DNA of 44,682 nt, from the NCBI RefSeq assembly GCF_009733865.1, contig NZ_WOFB01000029.1:1-44682 (forward strand), written 5' to 3'. Shown here piece after piece: positions 24,901 to 33,431 of the stretch (its first letter is position 1; each line of letters begins with the position of its first letter). Below the pieces are notes generated by a model. The model was not told where the DNA came from, made no database searches, and saw only the letters and a list, made by a program, of their open reading frames with translations. Source of the stretch: Oceanobacillus salinisoli (GTDB lineage Bacteria; Bacillota; Bacilli; Bacillales; Amphibacillaceae). Made by a program: the position numbers and the translations under genes.

Positions 24901-25995
24901 ATGGAGACCATTTCAATTCACGGAGCACCAAGTGAATATGTACTGCAGGAAGGAATACTGCAGCAACTGGAAGTAAAACTATTGGACCGCGGATTTAGTA
25001 AGATTCTTGTTGTGCATGGAAAGAAGTCCTGGGAGGCAGCTCAATCATATTGGCCAACACTATCCGAAATAGAAAGTGTAGAGTACTCATATAATGGTGA
25101 ATGCTCTTTATCTGAGATTGAAAAAGTATCTAAAGTAATAATGGAAGAAGTAGTGGATGCTGTCATTGGGGTTGGTGGTGGAAAAATTCTGGATCTTGTT
25201 AAGTCATCCTGCCATCAAACACATACGCCATTTGTTCTCATTCCAACGCTTGCCTCCAACTGTTCGCCTTGGACACCAATCAGCGTGATCTATGATGATA
25301 CAGGTGCTTTCGTTCGTTTTGATCTATATCCAAAAAGTGCAAGTCTTGTGCTTATTGAACCACAAATATTATTACATGTACCACTAAATATGCTTATTGC
25401 AGGTATTGGTGACACGCTTGCCAAATGGTATGAGGCAGATGTGCAGATAGGAGCAATGAAGCAAAAACAAGCAGCTTTGGAAATCTCACATTATACAGCA
25501 AAATTATGTAAGGATTACTTGCTTAATCATTCGGAACGTGCAATAGAAGCAGCAAGGACAGGTATTTTAAATGAGGATTTTATAAAAGTAGCGGAGACAA
25601 TTATCATGATTGGTGGAATGGTAGGTGGCTTTGGGGACCATTATGGAAGAGTTGCTGGAGCACATGCTAATCATAATGGACTAACCGTTTTGGAGGAAAC
25701 ACATTATGCCCTGCATGGGGAAAAGGTTGCATATGGTATTTTAGTGCAGCTGGTGTTAGAAGATAAATGGAAGGAAATAGATAAAATTCTACCATTTTAT
25801 CAGAAAATCAATTTGCCGAGTTCTCTTAAAAATTTAGGTGTAGAAACACTGGATGAAGAGAAATTAATGCAAGCAGCAGAAAAAGCGGTAGTTCCGGAAG
25901 AGACAATACATATTCTTCCTGGAGAGATATCCGAAGAGTCTGTCGTTCAGGCAATGCTGAAGTTAGAAGAGAAAATAAGGTTATTAAGTATATAA
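24901..25995 (+). CDS. Iron-containing alcohol dehydrogenase family oxidoreductase
   Basis: A 364-residue NAD(P)-linked dehydrogenase of the Fe-ADH/glycerol-dehydrogenase fold. It shows the nucleotide-binding GVGGGKILD near residue 97, IPTLASNCSPWTP, the metal Asp in GIGDTLAKWYEAD, and metal His candidates in AGAHANHNGL and HALHGEK-like YALHGEKVAYG. It is closer to the GldA/YbdH (HcxA) group than to butanol dehydrogenases. It begins 103 nt after metQ, beyond the metNIQ terminator, so it is probably a separate unit. The substrate is unknown. In E. coli ybdH sits beside a methionine aminotransferase gene, so a role in 2-oxo acid chemistry near methionine metabolism is possible but speculative. 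Confidence 0.85.
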   Translation: METISIHGAPSEYVLQEGILQQLEVKLLDRGFSKILVVHGKKSWEAAQSYWPTLSEIESVEYSYNGECSLSEIEKVSKVIMEEVVDAVIGVGGGKILDLVKSSCHQTHTPFVLIPTLASNCSPWTPISVIYDDTGAFVRFDLYPKSASLVLIEPQILLHVPLNMLIAGIGDTLAKWYEADVQIGAMKQKQAALEISHYTAKLCKDYLLNHSERAIEAARTGILNEDFIKVAETIIMIGGMVGGFGDHYGRVAGAHANHNGLTVLEETHYALHGEKVAYGILVQLVLEDKWKEIDKILPFYQKINLPSSLKNLGVETLDEEKLMQAAEKAVVPEETIHILPGEISEESVVQAMLKLEEKIRLLSI

Positions 25996-26000
25996 AACTA

Positions 26001-26034
26001 AGACATGATTCCGTTAATGGGATCATGTCTTTTT
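26001..26034 (+). terminator. Terminator after the dehydrogenase gene
   Basis: AGACATGAT pairs perfectly with ATCATGTCT and is followed by TTTTGATTT. Confidence 0.85.
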
Positions 26035-26285
26035 GATTTATTTGGACAGATTAACTTTTTCATAGAGTGCTGTTGCTTGATTTGGTGAGGGTTTCGCTCG
26101 TTTTAAACATTCTCCCACCCGCTTATCGGAAGTTTCCACTCGAATCCATGGTCTGCTTGCTCGGATTCGTTATGTTTCTGCTCCTTTCGACGGAATACTC
26201 GCACTGATTTAGTGGTATTTACTAATCAAACCGTTCAAATGTTTGTCACGAAAGCAATGCCCTGTGCTTAAAATCACATCTGTAG
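26035..26285. other. Non-coding stretch with an inverted repeat
   Basis: No gene was found. CGAATCC (26143-26149) and GGATTCG (about 26164-26170) form a 7-bp inverted repeat within a GC-richer patch, possibly another dispersed element. No second copy lies in this window. Confidence 0.4.
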
Positions 26286-26328
26286 TGTGATGTAGTTCAC
26301 TTAAGATCCTGCAACCTAATCTTACAAT
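26286..26328 (+). promoter_or_regulatory. FNR/CRP-type operator and promoter of the oxidase remnant
   Basis: TGTGATGTAGTTCACT (26286-26301) matches the CRP/FNR-family site TGTGA-N6-TCACA at nine of ten positions. TACAAT at 26323-26328 is a plausible -10. With a start about 7 nt past it, the operator is centred near -41.5, the standard class II activator position. There is no good -35 box, as expected when an activator is needed. A Fnr gene is present at 33428-34150. Confidence 0.6.
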
Positions 26329-26360
26329 ATAAGTAAGAAGGAGATAAGGAGGGGTTAGGA

Positions 26361-26513
26361 ATGGAAACGAATAAAGAAATGATCCCAAAAGAAAATGTGA
26401 GTAAAGAAGAACATTCATTAAAAGGAGCGTTATTTTCTTCCATTGTATTTGTTGGAGGAACAATTGTCGCTTGTATATTGTTACTCATCGTACTTTATAT
26501 GACCCGAATATAG
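26361..26513 (+). CDS. Cytochrome c oxidase subunit IIA (ba3-type)
   Basis: A 50-residue protein with a polar N-terminus and one membrane helix (about 23-47, GALFSSIVFVGGTIVACILL), behind GGAGGGG. This matches the small subunit IIA that precedes subunit II in ba3-type (B-family) oxidase operons. It looks intact, but the following oxidase genes are broken, so it probably has no partner unless a second oxidase copy exists elsewhere. Confidence 0.7.
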   Translation: METNKEMIPKENVSKEEHSLKGALFSSIVFVGGTIVACILLLIVLYMTRI

Positions 26514-26529
26514 TGGGGAGGTTAAAAGG

Positions 26530-26901
26530 ATGAAATTACATCGTGCTGAAGAAATTTGGTTAATTATTGGAGTCGGAATTATCATTCTATCTATGGTTTT
26601 TACTGGTTATCAAGCATTTGCACAAGGGATGGCACCGCCGAGTGGAATGGAAACCATTGATCCCCAGAAAGTAGATGAAACAGCACCTTTTGATAATCCA
26701 GGGGTTTTTGAAGTAGGGGAAAATGAGTATGAAGTTGTGATGACTTTGCAAGTTTTTAATTTTACCCCAAATGAAATTGAAATACCGGTAGGGTCAAAAG
26801 TTTATTTTACCATGGCTTCCAAAGATGTTGTTCATGGTTTTCAAGTGGCTGGTCGAACATTAATGCCATGGTTATATGCCATATGTAAATGCCGTTATTA
26901 A
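26530..26901 (+). pseudogene. Cytochrome c oxidase subunit II (ba3-type), truncated
   Basis: The first roughly 108 residues are a normal ba3-type subunit II: membrane anchor (about 8-30), then NEYEVVMTLQVFNFTPNEIE and KDVVHGFQVAG of the cupredoxin domain. After GFQVAG the frame shifts: the other frame continues SNINAMVI, as expected for the family, for a few codons and then also ends. The CuA site (Cys-x3-Cys and Met near the C-terminus) is missing, so the product cannot carry CuA. The cause looks like a one-base deletion near 26856 plus a large deletion that also took subunit I. It lies 16 nt after subunit IIA. Confidence 0.85.
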
Positions 26902-26973
26902 GTTATTGTCGGTATGCTCTTCACCCCATATCTCAAGCAATTATTTCTTCGCATTTTTCAATAATGAAATTAC

Positions 26974-27368
26974 AATGGAATACCAGGAGTTATGCTGTTT
27001 ATGATTATTATTAGTTTTTGGATGATTCCCCGTATGATGGATGAAGCACTTCCGGTACCTGCTGTTGAAATCTTTAAGTTTTTTAGTCTGCGATTTTTAA
27101 CAGGGGTGCCATTCGGAATAGTTGGAGAAAGCTTACCACTTTTGGGAAAAACACAATCTTTGACAGCTTAAGTATCCAGTCAGGGATTATGGCCTGGATA
27201 TATATCGCTTCACCAACACAATTATGCAATAACTACCTCGTAACTGAACAAAAAGCTTTTGGGTGGATATTCCTATTAACTGGATTATGTATCATGATTT
27301 ACTTTATACAGACGTTATTTATTGACGATTATGAATATGGGGTTATGTATGATAACAATAATCAGTAG
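26974..27368 (+). pseudogene. Broken membrane protein gene downstream of oxidase remnant
   Basis: Two overlapping frames together encode one membrane protein of about 130 residues. Frame 1 runs from NGIPGVMLFMIIISFWMIPR to a stop at 27169. Frame 2 is open from about 27129 through SIQSGIMAWIYIASP, CNNYLV and two more hydrophobic segments to TAG 27366. A single frameshift near 27140 explains both, and the 5' end is also missing. I do not recognise the family. Its position suggests it was the gene after subunit I in the oxidase operon. Between 26902 and 26973 there is no readable gene. Confidence 0.65.
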
Positions 27369-27439
27369 TTGATACGAATATAGAATAATTTTCCTTTGTC
27401 TACAAATAATGAGAACAAAACAAGAAAGAAGGTAGACAG

Positions 27440-28138
27440 ATGGATTCATTGGAGCTGCTATTACGAGTAGTGATTTCATTTCTCGTGTTGTTTATTTTAG
27501 CGAGGATTATGGGAAGAAAAGAGATTACCCAAATGACTTTTTTTAATTTTGTTTCCGCAATAGCAATTGGTTCAATTGCAGCGGCCCTTGCTACAAGACA
27601 AAACTTGAGCATTTGGAATGGTGTATTGGCGTTAGCTGGTTGGGCTGCAATCACTTTAATTATGGATGTCATTGATATAAAGTCTAAACATGCCAGAAAG
27701 GTTACGATAGGACGACCAATTATTGTGATAAAAGAGGGTCAGATTATGGAGAACTCACTTCGCAAAGCAAGGTTGGATATGGACTCTCTCAGCTCCTTAT
27801 TAAGAAGAAATCATGTATTTTCTGTTTCTGATGTAGAGCTTGCAGTTTTTGAAACTAGCGGCCATCTTTCGGTAAATATGAAACCGGAAAAAAAAACCGT
27901 CACAAAAGGAGATTTAAACATCTTCACTTCTACATTTAACAAATATCCATCCTCCACACAAGTGATTTCCGATGGGAAGATTATATCAAAAAATCTTTCC
28001 AAATTAAGGCTCAACCAAGACTGGCTGGACCAACAGTTAAAGCAAGCAGGAATAGACTCTGTTTCGCAAGTTTTTTATGCAGAAGTTCAAAAAGATGGTA
28101 CACTCTATATTGATAACAAGGATGATAATGTTCGTTAA
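27440..28138 (+). CDS. DUF421 (YetF-like) membrane protein
   Basis: A 232-residue protein with three N-terminal membrane helices (about 5-80) and a C-terminal cytoplasmic or surface domain. Family features include LARIMGRKEITQMTFFNFVS, the block RPIIVIKEGQIMENSLRKAR, and a repeat-like second half ending in FYAEVQKDGTLYID. Relatives YetF and YrbG are widespread in Bacilli, and YetF-type homologues (2Duf) have been linked to germinant-receptor-associated channels in spore membranes. That link is not evident here. The gene has its own binding site (AAGAAGG) and terminator. Confidence 0.88.
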   Translation: MDSLELLLRVVISFLVLFILARIMGRKEITQMTFFNFVSAIAIGSIAAALATRQNLSIWNGVLALAGWAAITLIMDVIDIKSKHARKVTIGRPIIVIKEGQIMENSLRKARLDMDSLSSLLRRNHVFSVSDVELAVFETSGHLSVNMKPEKKTVTKGDLNIFTSTFNKYPSSTQVISDGKIISKNLSKLRLNQDWLDQQLKQAGIDSVSQVFYAEVQKDGTLYIDNKDDNVR

Positions 28139-28144
28139 TAATAG

Positions 28145-28181
28145 GAAGGTATACCAGTTTAGTATGGTATACCTTTCTTTA
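28145..28181 (+). terminator. Terminator after DUF421 gene
   Basis: GAAGGTATACCA and TGGTATACCTTTC form a 12-bp stem around 8 nt, followed by T-rich DNA. Confidence 0.85.
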
Positions 28182-28359
28182 AAATAATTCCTCCTTCAAC
28201 GACTTTATATCCATAATCATACTTCCGTCACTATCTGTCAAAATAAGCTTCTTGTTCTTTAGCTTTCATTAGAACAAGCGAGAGCATCAGCGATAGCAAT
28301 TTTCATTTGTTTGAAGTTTATATCAAATTCGAAATAAATTTTTCTGCAAAAGGGCAACC

Positions 28360-28480
28360 ATCTTTTAGAAAACATCTTTATAAAAAGGAAAAATCCGAAC
28401 GAAGTCAAATTCTAATATAAGAGTTTTGAATATAGTTCTAATTTTTCTTTGGCTAAAACACTTTTGTCCCAGCCCTTTGA
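28360..28480 (-). repeat. Repeat family C, copy C1
   Basis: On the minus strand it reads GGGCTGGGACAAAAGTGTTT, then an AT-rich middle, then GTTCGGATTTTTCCTTTTTA. Copies lie at 41054-41165 and 43635-43738. The rest of 28182-28690 has no gene; a TATAAT at 28681-28686 may be the moaA -10. Confidence 0.75.
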
Positions 28481-28719
28481 TGTATTGTGGCTGTTCTATT
28501 ACAAATGTTTGACTTGTATTCATCACCATGATAGGATACAAGCAATTTAAATTGTAAATTTTGTAAATTGTCGATATTTTTAAGTGCTTGTAAAGGCAAG
28601 TATAGGAAAATAGGAAAAATTGCATGAAAAAGAATGATAGATTAGTGACATTTTTAACAGTATCTATGGATAAATTAGTATATAATTTTCTTATAGTATA
28701 AAAAGGAGAGATGATCCGA

Positions 28720-29730
28720 GTGACAGCAATAACAGATAAATTTGGCAGGCCAATGAAGGATCTTCGTATCTCTGTAATTGATCGTTGTAATTTTAGATGT
28801 ACGTACTGTATGCCGAAGGAAATTTTTGGCAGAGATTTTACGTTTATGCCGAGAGAACAGTTATTATCATTTGAAGAAATTGAGCGTTTGGCTAAGATTT
28901 TTATAGATCTGGGTGTGAAAAAAATCAGGTTAACCGGCGGAGAACCGCTTTTACGCAGGGATTTGCCTGTTTTAATAGAAAAACTGACAGCCATCAGCGG
29001 CTTAGAAGATATAGGATTGACAACGAATGGTTCGCTGCTGGGACATATGGCCGAAAAATTGAAAAATGCAGGGCTGAAGCGGGTCAATGTTAGCTTGGAT
29101 GCATTGGATACTGATTTGTTTAAATCCATCAATGATAGTGGCGTTGGTCCAGAACGAGTTTTACAAGGAATTCAGAAAGCCAAAGAAGCCGGTTTAGAAG
29201 TGAAAGTCAATATGGTTGTGAAAAAAGGAATGAATGATTCAGAGATTGTGCCTATGGCAAAATATTTCAAGGAACAGGGAATTTCTCTACGCTATATTGA
29301 ATTTATGGATGTTGGAAGGTCCAATGGCTGGGACTTCAGCAAGGTGATTACGAAAAAAGCGATGTATGAAGAGCTGTCCAAGCATTTTGAACTGGAGCCG
29401 GTTGAACCGGCCTATATAGGTGAAGTTGCGAAACGCTATCACTATAAAGGTACTGATGCTGAAGTCGGGTTCATTACATCCGTATCTGAGTCCTTCTGTT
29501 CAACATGTACGAGGGCGAGAATTGCAGCGGATGGTAAAATGTATACTTGTCTTTTTGCTGCAAATGGGTTTGATTTCAGAGAGCTTCTCCGTTCTGATAA
29601 GAGCAACAACGAAATAAAAGGAGAAATCATTAACATCTGGAATAATCGAACAGACCGCTATTCGGATGAGCGAACGGAAGAATCAGCTAAAAACAAGCAA
29701 AAAATTGAAATGTCTTATATTGGTGGCTAA
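28720..29730 (+). CDS. moaA: GTP 3',8-cyclase MoaA
   Basis: A 336-residue radical-SAM enzyme that starts molybdopterin synthesis by rearranging GTP, together with MoaC. The SAM-binding cluster is C23-N-F-R-C27-T-Y-C30, and the C-terminal cluster Cys lie in [18 protein letters not shown]. The essential C-terminal Gly-Gly is present (YIGG). GTG 28720 is preferred because AAAGGAGAG lies 9 nt ahead; ATG 28711 would be only about 2 nt from it. It is first of a six-gene operon with moeB, moeA, moaE, moaD and mobB. Confidence 0.96.
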   Translation: MTAITDKFGRPMKDLRISVIDRCNFRCTYCMPKEIFGRDFTFMPREQLLSFEEIERLAKIFIDLGVKKIRLTGGEPLLRRDLPVLIEKLTAISGLEDIGLTTNGSLLGHMAEKLKNAGLKRVNVSLDALDTDLFKSINDSGVGPERVLQGIQKAKEAGLEVKVNMVVKKGMNDSEIVPMAKYFKEQGISLRYIEFMDVGRSNGWDFSKVITKKAMYEELSKHFELEPVEPAYIGEVAKRYHYKGTDAEVGFITSVSESFCSTCTRARIAADGKMYTCLFAANGFDFRELLRSDKSNNEIKGEIINIWNNRTDRYSDERTEESAKNKQKIEMSYIGG

Positions 29731-29744
29731 GGAGAAGAAAAAAT

Positions 29745-30755
29745 ATGACAGATCGATATTCTCGTCAAATGTTATTTAAACCAATAGGTGAAGCAGGACA
29801 GCAAAAGATATCCAGTAAACATGTTCTAATACTTGGCTGTGGTGCATTAGGTTCCGCTAATGCAGAAAATCTTGTACGTGCCGGTGTTGGCAATATCACA
29901 CTTATTGACCGGGATTATGTGGAATTAAGCAATCTGCAAAGGCAGCAATTATATACAGAAAAAGATGTACAGGACCAAATTCCTAAAGCAGTTGCTGCCA
30001 AAACAAGACTACAGGAAATTAATTCAGACACCGTGATTCATGCGCATGTTTTAGATGCCAATCCAAATTCACTCCGCCCTTTACTAAAGGAAATCGATTT
30101 GGTAATTGATGCTACCGATAATTTTGATGCACGTTTTATGTTAAATGATTTGCTGCAAAAACATGCCCTTCCATGGATATTCGGATCCTGTGTGGGAAGT
30201 ACTGGTATGAGCTATACGATTTTACCAAACCAAACACCATGCCTTCGATGCTTGCTTGATACAATACCAGTTACAGGAGCAACCTGTGACTCTGTAGGGA
30301 TTATATCTCCGGCAGTACAAATGGTTGTTGCCCATCAAACAACCGAGGCACTGAAAATTCTAATTGATGATTTGGCTAAATTGCGAACGAGTTTAGTTAC
30401 ATTTGATTTATGGAATAACCAATATCATAAGATGAATGTGGACCGCGCCAGAAAAACGGATTGTCCAACATGTGGCGAAAATCCCAGCTATCCAAATCTA
30501 AACTATGAATCCAGTGCAAGAACAGAAGTGCTTTGTGGAAGAAATACGGTGCAAATACGAACTTCTCAGAAACTGAACTTAAATATTCTGGCAAATCGGC
30601 TGCAGCAAATCGCGCCCATTCATCAGAATGACTTTTTATTATCGATTGAATATCAATCCTACCGTCTTGTCTTCTTTCAGGATGGCAGAACATTGATACA
30701 TGGTACAAACTCCATTGAAAAAGCGAAAAAGATATACTATCAATTAGCAGGATAA
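29745..30755 (+). CDS. moeB: Molybdopterin synthase sulfur-carrier adenylyltransferase MoeB
   Basis: A 336-residue ThiF/MoeB/HesA-family enzyme that adenylates the C-terminal glycine of MoaD. It shows the nucleotide loop LGCGALGSANAE near residue 30, the RQQLYTEKDV segment, the catalytic region VIDATDNFDARF, and two Zn Cys pairs (CLRC and CPTC). An extra C-terminal segment of about 80 residues is not a rhodanese domain and is seen in Bacillus relatives. It starts 14 nt after moaA. Confidence 0.93.
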   Translation: MTDRYSRQMLFKPIGEAGQQKISSKHVLILGCGALGSANAENLVRAGVGNITLIDRDYVELSNLQRQQLYTEKDVQDQIPKAVAAKTRLQEINSDTVIHAHVLDANPNSLRPLLKEIDLVIDATDNFDARFMLNDLLQKHALPWIFGSCVGSTGMSYTILPNQTPCLRCLLDTIPVTGATCDSVGIISPAVQMVVAHQTTEALKILIDDLAKLRTSLVTFDLWNNQYHKMNVDRARKTDCPTCGENPSYPNLNYESSARTEVLCGRNTVQIRTSQKLNLNILANRLQQIAPIHQNDFLLSIEYQSYRLVFFQDGRTLIHGTNSIEKAKKIYYQLAG

Positions 30756-30768
30756 GGGTGATTTTATC

Positions 30769-32082
30769 GTGGTAGAAAGGCGAAAACCAATTAAAGTAAA
30801 TGAAGCGATTGCATCTGTGATGAAGCTAGCAAATGAAGGGGATATAGAATATGTGCCAATTGAGGAAAGTTACGGGAGATTTTTAGGTGCAGATTTAATT
30901 GCTGATCATCCGGTTCCCCCCTTTGACAGGTCACCATATGATGGATTTGCCATAAGAGCTGAGGATACAAAAGAAGCATCGACACGAAATCCAATTCAGC
31001 TGGAAGTTATTGATGAAATCGGGGCTGGAAATGTGTTTAAAGGTCAGGTTGGCTCGATGCAGGCTGTTCGGATTATGACTGGTGCTAAGATTCCAGATGA
31101 TTGTGATGCTGTCGTTATGTTTGAAGTGGTACAGGAATCATCCAGTAATGGGAATGCTTTCATCCAGTTAAAACGAAAAGTAAATGCAGGGGACAATATC
31201 TCTTTTACGGGGGAAGATATACAAGAAGGAACGCCTCTCGTTGCTAAAGGGTCCTTCATAAATCCGGGAGTTGTTGCATTATTGGCTACATTTGGTTATA
31301 AAGAGGTTCCTGTCAGCATGAAACCGAAAATAGGTGTCATTGCAACGGGAAGTGAGCTGTTGGATGTTGACGAACCTATAACTCCAGGTAAAATTAGAAA
31401 CAGTAATGCCTATATGATTCAGTCCCAAATCATTCGGGCAGGTGGTGAACCGATTTACTTTGGCCAGTTTAGTGATGAATTTGAAACTTGTTACAACCAG
31501 GTGTGTGATGCATTAGAAAAAGTGGAATTTTTAATTACAACTGGTGGTGTTTCTGTCGGGGATTTTGACTATCTACCAGCAATCTATGAAAAATTGGGTG
31601 CCAATGTTTTATTTAATAAAATAGGCATGCGGCCCGGAAGTGTTACAACGGTTGCTGAGCTGGACGGAAAACTGCTCTTCGGTTTGTCTGGTAATCCTTC
31701 TGCATGTTTTGTAGGATTTGAGCTTTATACACGACCAGTTATTCGTACATTTATGAAAGCATCCAGACCATTTTCCAAAAAGGAAAAAGCATTACTTGGT
31801 GCAGATTTTCCAAAACCGAATCCTTTCGATCGTTTTGTAAGGGGACATCTGTCCTATCAAGAAGGCAGTTTAATAGCCACTCCAATTGGTCTGGATAAAT
31901 CCAATGTTGTTTCCTCCCTGGCAGAAGCAAATATTCTTATCGTACTGCCTGGGGGGACTAGAGGTTATGAAAAAGGCATGGAGGTTTCCATCATTTTACT
32001 GGAAGATCAGGAAGGAACAACGTTAGAGGCGTTTGTTTCTGCTGATGTAAATTCAAGAAGGAGTCGTCGCAAATATGACTGA
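30769..32082 (+). CDS. moeA: Molybdopterin molybdotransferase MoeA
   Basis: A 437-residue MoeA, inserting molybdate into adenylated molybdopterin. Landmarks: PPFDRSPYDGFAIRAEDT, MTGAKIPDDCDAVVMFE, the MoCF domain TTGGVSVGDFDYL and FGLSGNPSACFVGFEL. It starts at GTG 30769 with AAGGGTGA 9 nt before. The 3' end overlaps moaE by 8 nt. Confidence 0.95.
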   Translation: MVERRKPIKVNEAIASVMKLANEGDIEYVPIEESYGRFLGADLIADHPVPPFDRSPYDGFAIRAEDTKEASTRNPIQLEVIDEIGAGNVFKGQVGSMQAVRIMTGAKIPDDCDAVVMFEVVQESSSNGNAFIQLKRKVNAGDNISFTGEDIQEGTPLVAKGSFINPGVVALLATFGYKEVPVSMKPKIGVIATGSELLDVDEPITPGKIRNSNAYMIQSQIIRAGGEPIYFGQFSDEFETCYNQVCDALEKVEFLITTGGVSVGDFDYLPAIYEKLGANVLFNKIGMRPGSVTTVAELDGKLLFGLSGNPSACFVGFELYTRPVIRTFMKASRPFSKKEKALLGADFPKPNPFDRFVRGHLSYQEGSLIATPIGLDKSNVVSSLAEANILIVLPGGTRGYEKGMEVSIILLEDQEGTTLEAFVSADVNSRRSRRKYD

Positions 32083-32548
32083 TTCGTTATTCGAAATTGT
32101 TGAAGAGCCAATTCAAGTGGAACCAATCATAAAAAAGGTAGAGCGAAGAGAAGCAGGTGCAATCACGACATTTATTGGCACCGTTCGGGAGTGGACAAAG
32201 GGGAAACGGACGCTTTATTTAGAATATCAGGCATATATTCCAATGGCCATAAAAATGTTTGCTAAAATTGGTGAAGAAATAGAGAAGAAGTGGCCGGATA
32301 CAATGGTTGCGATTACCCATCGAATCGGACGCCTGGACATTTCTGATATTGCTGTTGTCATTGCTGTTTCATCTCCACACCGGAAAGCAGCATATGAGGC
32401 TAATGAATATGCTATTGAGCGGATTAAACAGATTGTACCGATTTGGAAGAAAGAACATTGGGAAGACGGTAAAACTTGGATTGGAGATCAACTGGAGAAT
32501 GTTCCTTATCCAGATGGAAAACCAGATGCAAAGGATGTGAAATCATGA
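32075..32548 (+). CDS. moaE: Molybdopterin synthase catalytic subunit MoaE
   Basis: A 157-residue large subunit of molybdopterin synthase, which puts two sulfurs from MoaD thiocarboxylate into precursor Z. It contains GAITTFIGTVREWTKGK, LEYQAYIPMA, HRIGRLDISD, SPHRKAAYEA and the catalytic Lys region PIWKKEHWEDGKTWIGD. It overlaps moeA upstream and moaD downstream (ATGA junction). Confidence 0.95.
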   Translation: MTDSLFEIVEEPIQVEPIIKKVERREAGAITTFIGTVREWTKGKRTLYLEYQAYIPMAIKMFAKIGEEIEKKWPDTMVAITHRIGRLDISDIAVVIAVSSPHRKAAYEANEYAIERIKQIVPIWKKEHWEDGKTWIGDQLENVPYPDGKPDAKDVKS

Positions 32549-32778
32549 TTAAGGTTTTATTGTTTGCCCACTTGCAGGAAGAGGCTGGGAAAGACCAAAT
32601 CAATTATGATAGGGAATCTATTACGGTAAAGGAACTGAAAACGAGTTTACAGAACGATTTCGGTTTAGCAGAATTGGAACAAGTGATGACAGCGATAAAT
32701 GAAGAGTATGCAATGGACGAGGATATGGTGAAATCGGGCGATACTGTTGCATTTATCCCCCCTGTCAGTGGTGGTTAA
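32545..32778 (+). CDS. moaD: Molybdopterin synthase sulfur carrier MoaD
   Basis: A 77-residue ubiquitin-fold protein ending in the required Gly-Gly (PPVSGG), which becomes thiocarboxylated through MoeB. ATG 32545 overlaps the moaE stop as ATGA, and a GGATGTGA binding site is in moaE. The longer open frame upstream is a shadow of moaE. Confidence 0.94.
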   Translation: MIKVLLFAHLQEEAGKDQINYDRESITVKELKTSLQNDFGLAELEQVMTAINEEYAMDEDMVKSGDTVAFIPPVSGG

Positions 32779-33252
32779 ATGAACATCATTCAGATTGTTG
32801 GTTATAAAAACAGTGGGAAAACAACACTGGCAGCTCAATTTATTGACCTATTGAGTCGTAAGGGCCTGCGTGTTGCTTCGCTTAAGCATCATGGACATGG
32901 TGGTGTTCCACTAGGGATAAAAGATACGGATAGCGAAAAGCATAAAAGGGCTGGTGCACTCGTCTCTGGGGTAGAAGGGGATGGAGTTTTGCAGTTATCG
33001 CAACAGGCTTGGAATATGGAGCAAATAATTGCCATCTATGAATTATTACAGACCGATGTTTTGGTAGTAGAAGGTTATAAGAATTATCCATTTCCTAAAA
33101 TCGTTTTAATAAATAGGGAAATGGATCTTGACTTACTGGACAAAGTAAAAAACATTAAGGCTATTATCAGCACATTGCCCTTAGTAAAGAGCCGCTACCC
33201 TTATCCGGTTTTTAATCAGTCTGAGATAAGTAGGCTCTGGGAATTGTTTTAA
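32779..33252 (+). CDS. mobB: Molybdopterin-guanine dinucleotide biosynthesis GTPase MobB
   Basis: A 157-residue P-loop protein with GYKNSGKTTLAAQFI, and the MobB-type HHGHGG and EGYKNYPFPKIVLI segments. MobB assists MobA in making the guanine dinucleotide form of the cofactor. The ATG directly abuts the moaD stop, so it is translationally coupled. It is last in this operon. The following 33253-33399 holds no gene. Confidence 0.93.
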   Translation: MNIIQIVGYKNSGKTTLAAQFIDLLSRKGLRVASLKHHGHGGVPLGIKDTDSEKHKRAGALVSGVEGDGVLQLSQQAWNMEQIIAIYELLQTDVLVVEGYKNYPFPKIVLINREMDLDLLDKVKNIKAIISTLPLVKSRYPYPVFNQSEISRLWELF

Positions 33253-33399
33253 TACTTTTTTCGTAAGTATGGTTGCTTTTCATCATCGGAGTGGATATAT
33301 AAGGTGCGTTCCGTCGGGGGTGGAGTCGGGCAGTGTGCTCACTTATGTCGGACTCTATAGATTTTCTGTTAAAAATAGGATTCTTTTAGAAAACGGCCT

Positions 33400-33431
33400 A
33401 AAAAAGAGACATCGTAAAATATGTCTCTTAA
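33400..33431 (-). terminator. Terminator of fnr (and probably mobB)
   Basis: AAGAGACAT pairs with ATGTCTCTT around CGTAAAAT. The minus strand runs into TTTTTTAGG and the plus strand into AATTAATATTG, so it serves the fnr transcript best. Confidence 0.75.

Noticed and set aside
28185..28275. Minus-strand fragment reading LILTDSDGSMIMDIKSL
   Set aside because: It is only 28 codons after a TGA with no start; it may be a gene relic but the support is too thin.
28365..29132. 255-codon minus-strand open frame
   Set aside because: It lies across repeat C and opposite moaA, with no homology or binding site; it is a shadow of moaA.
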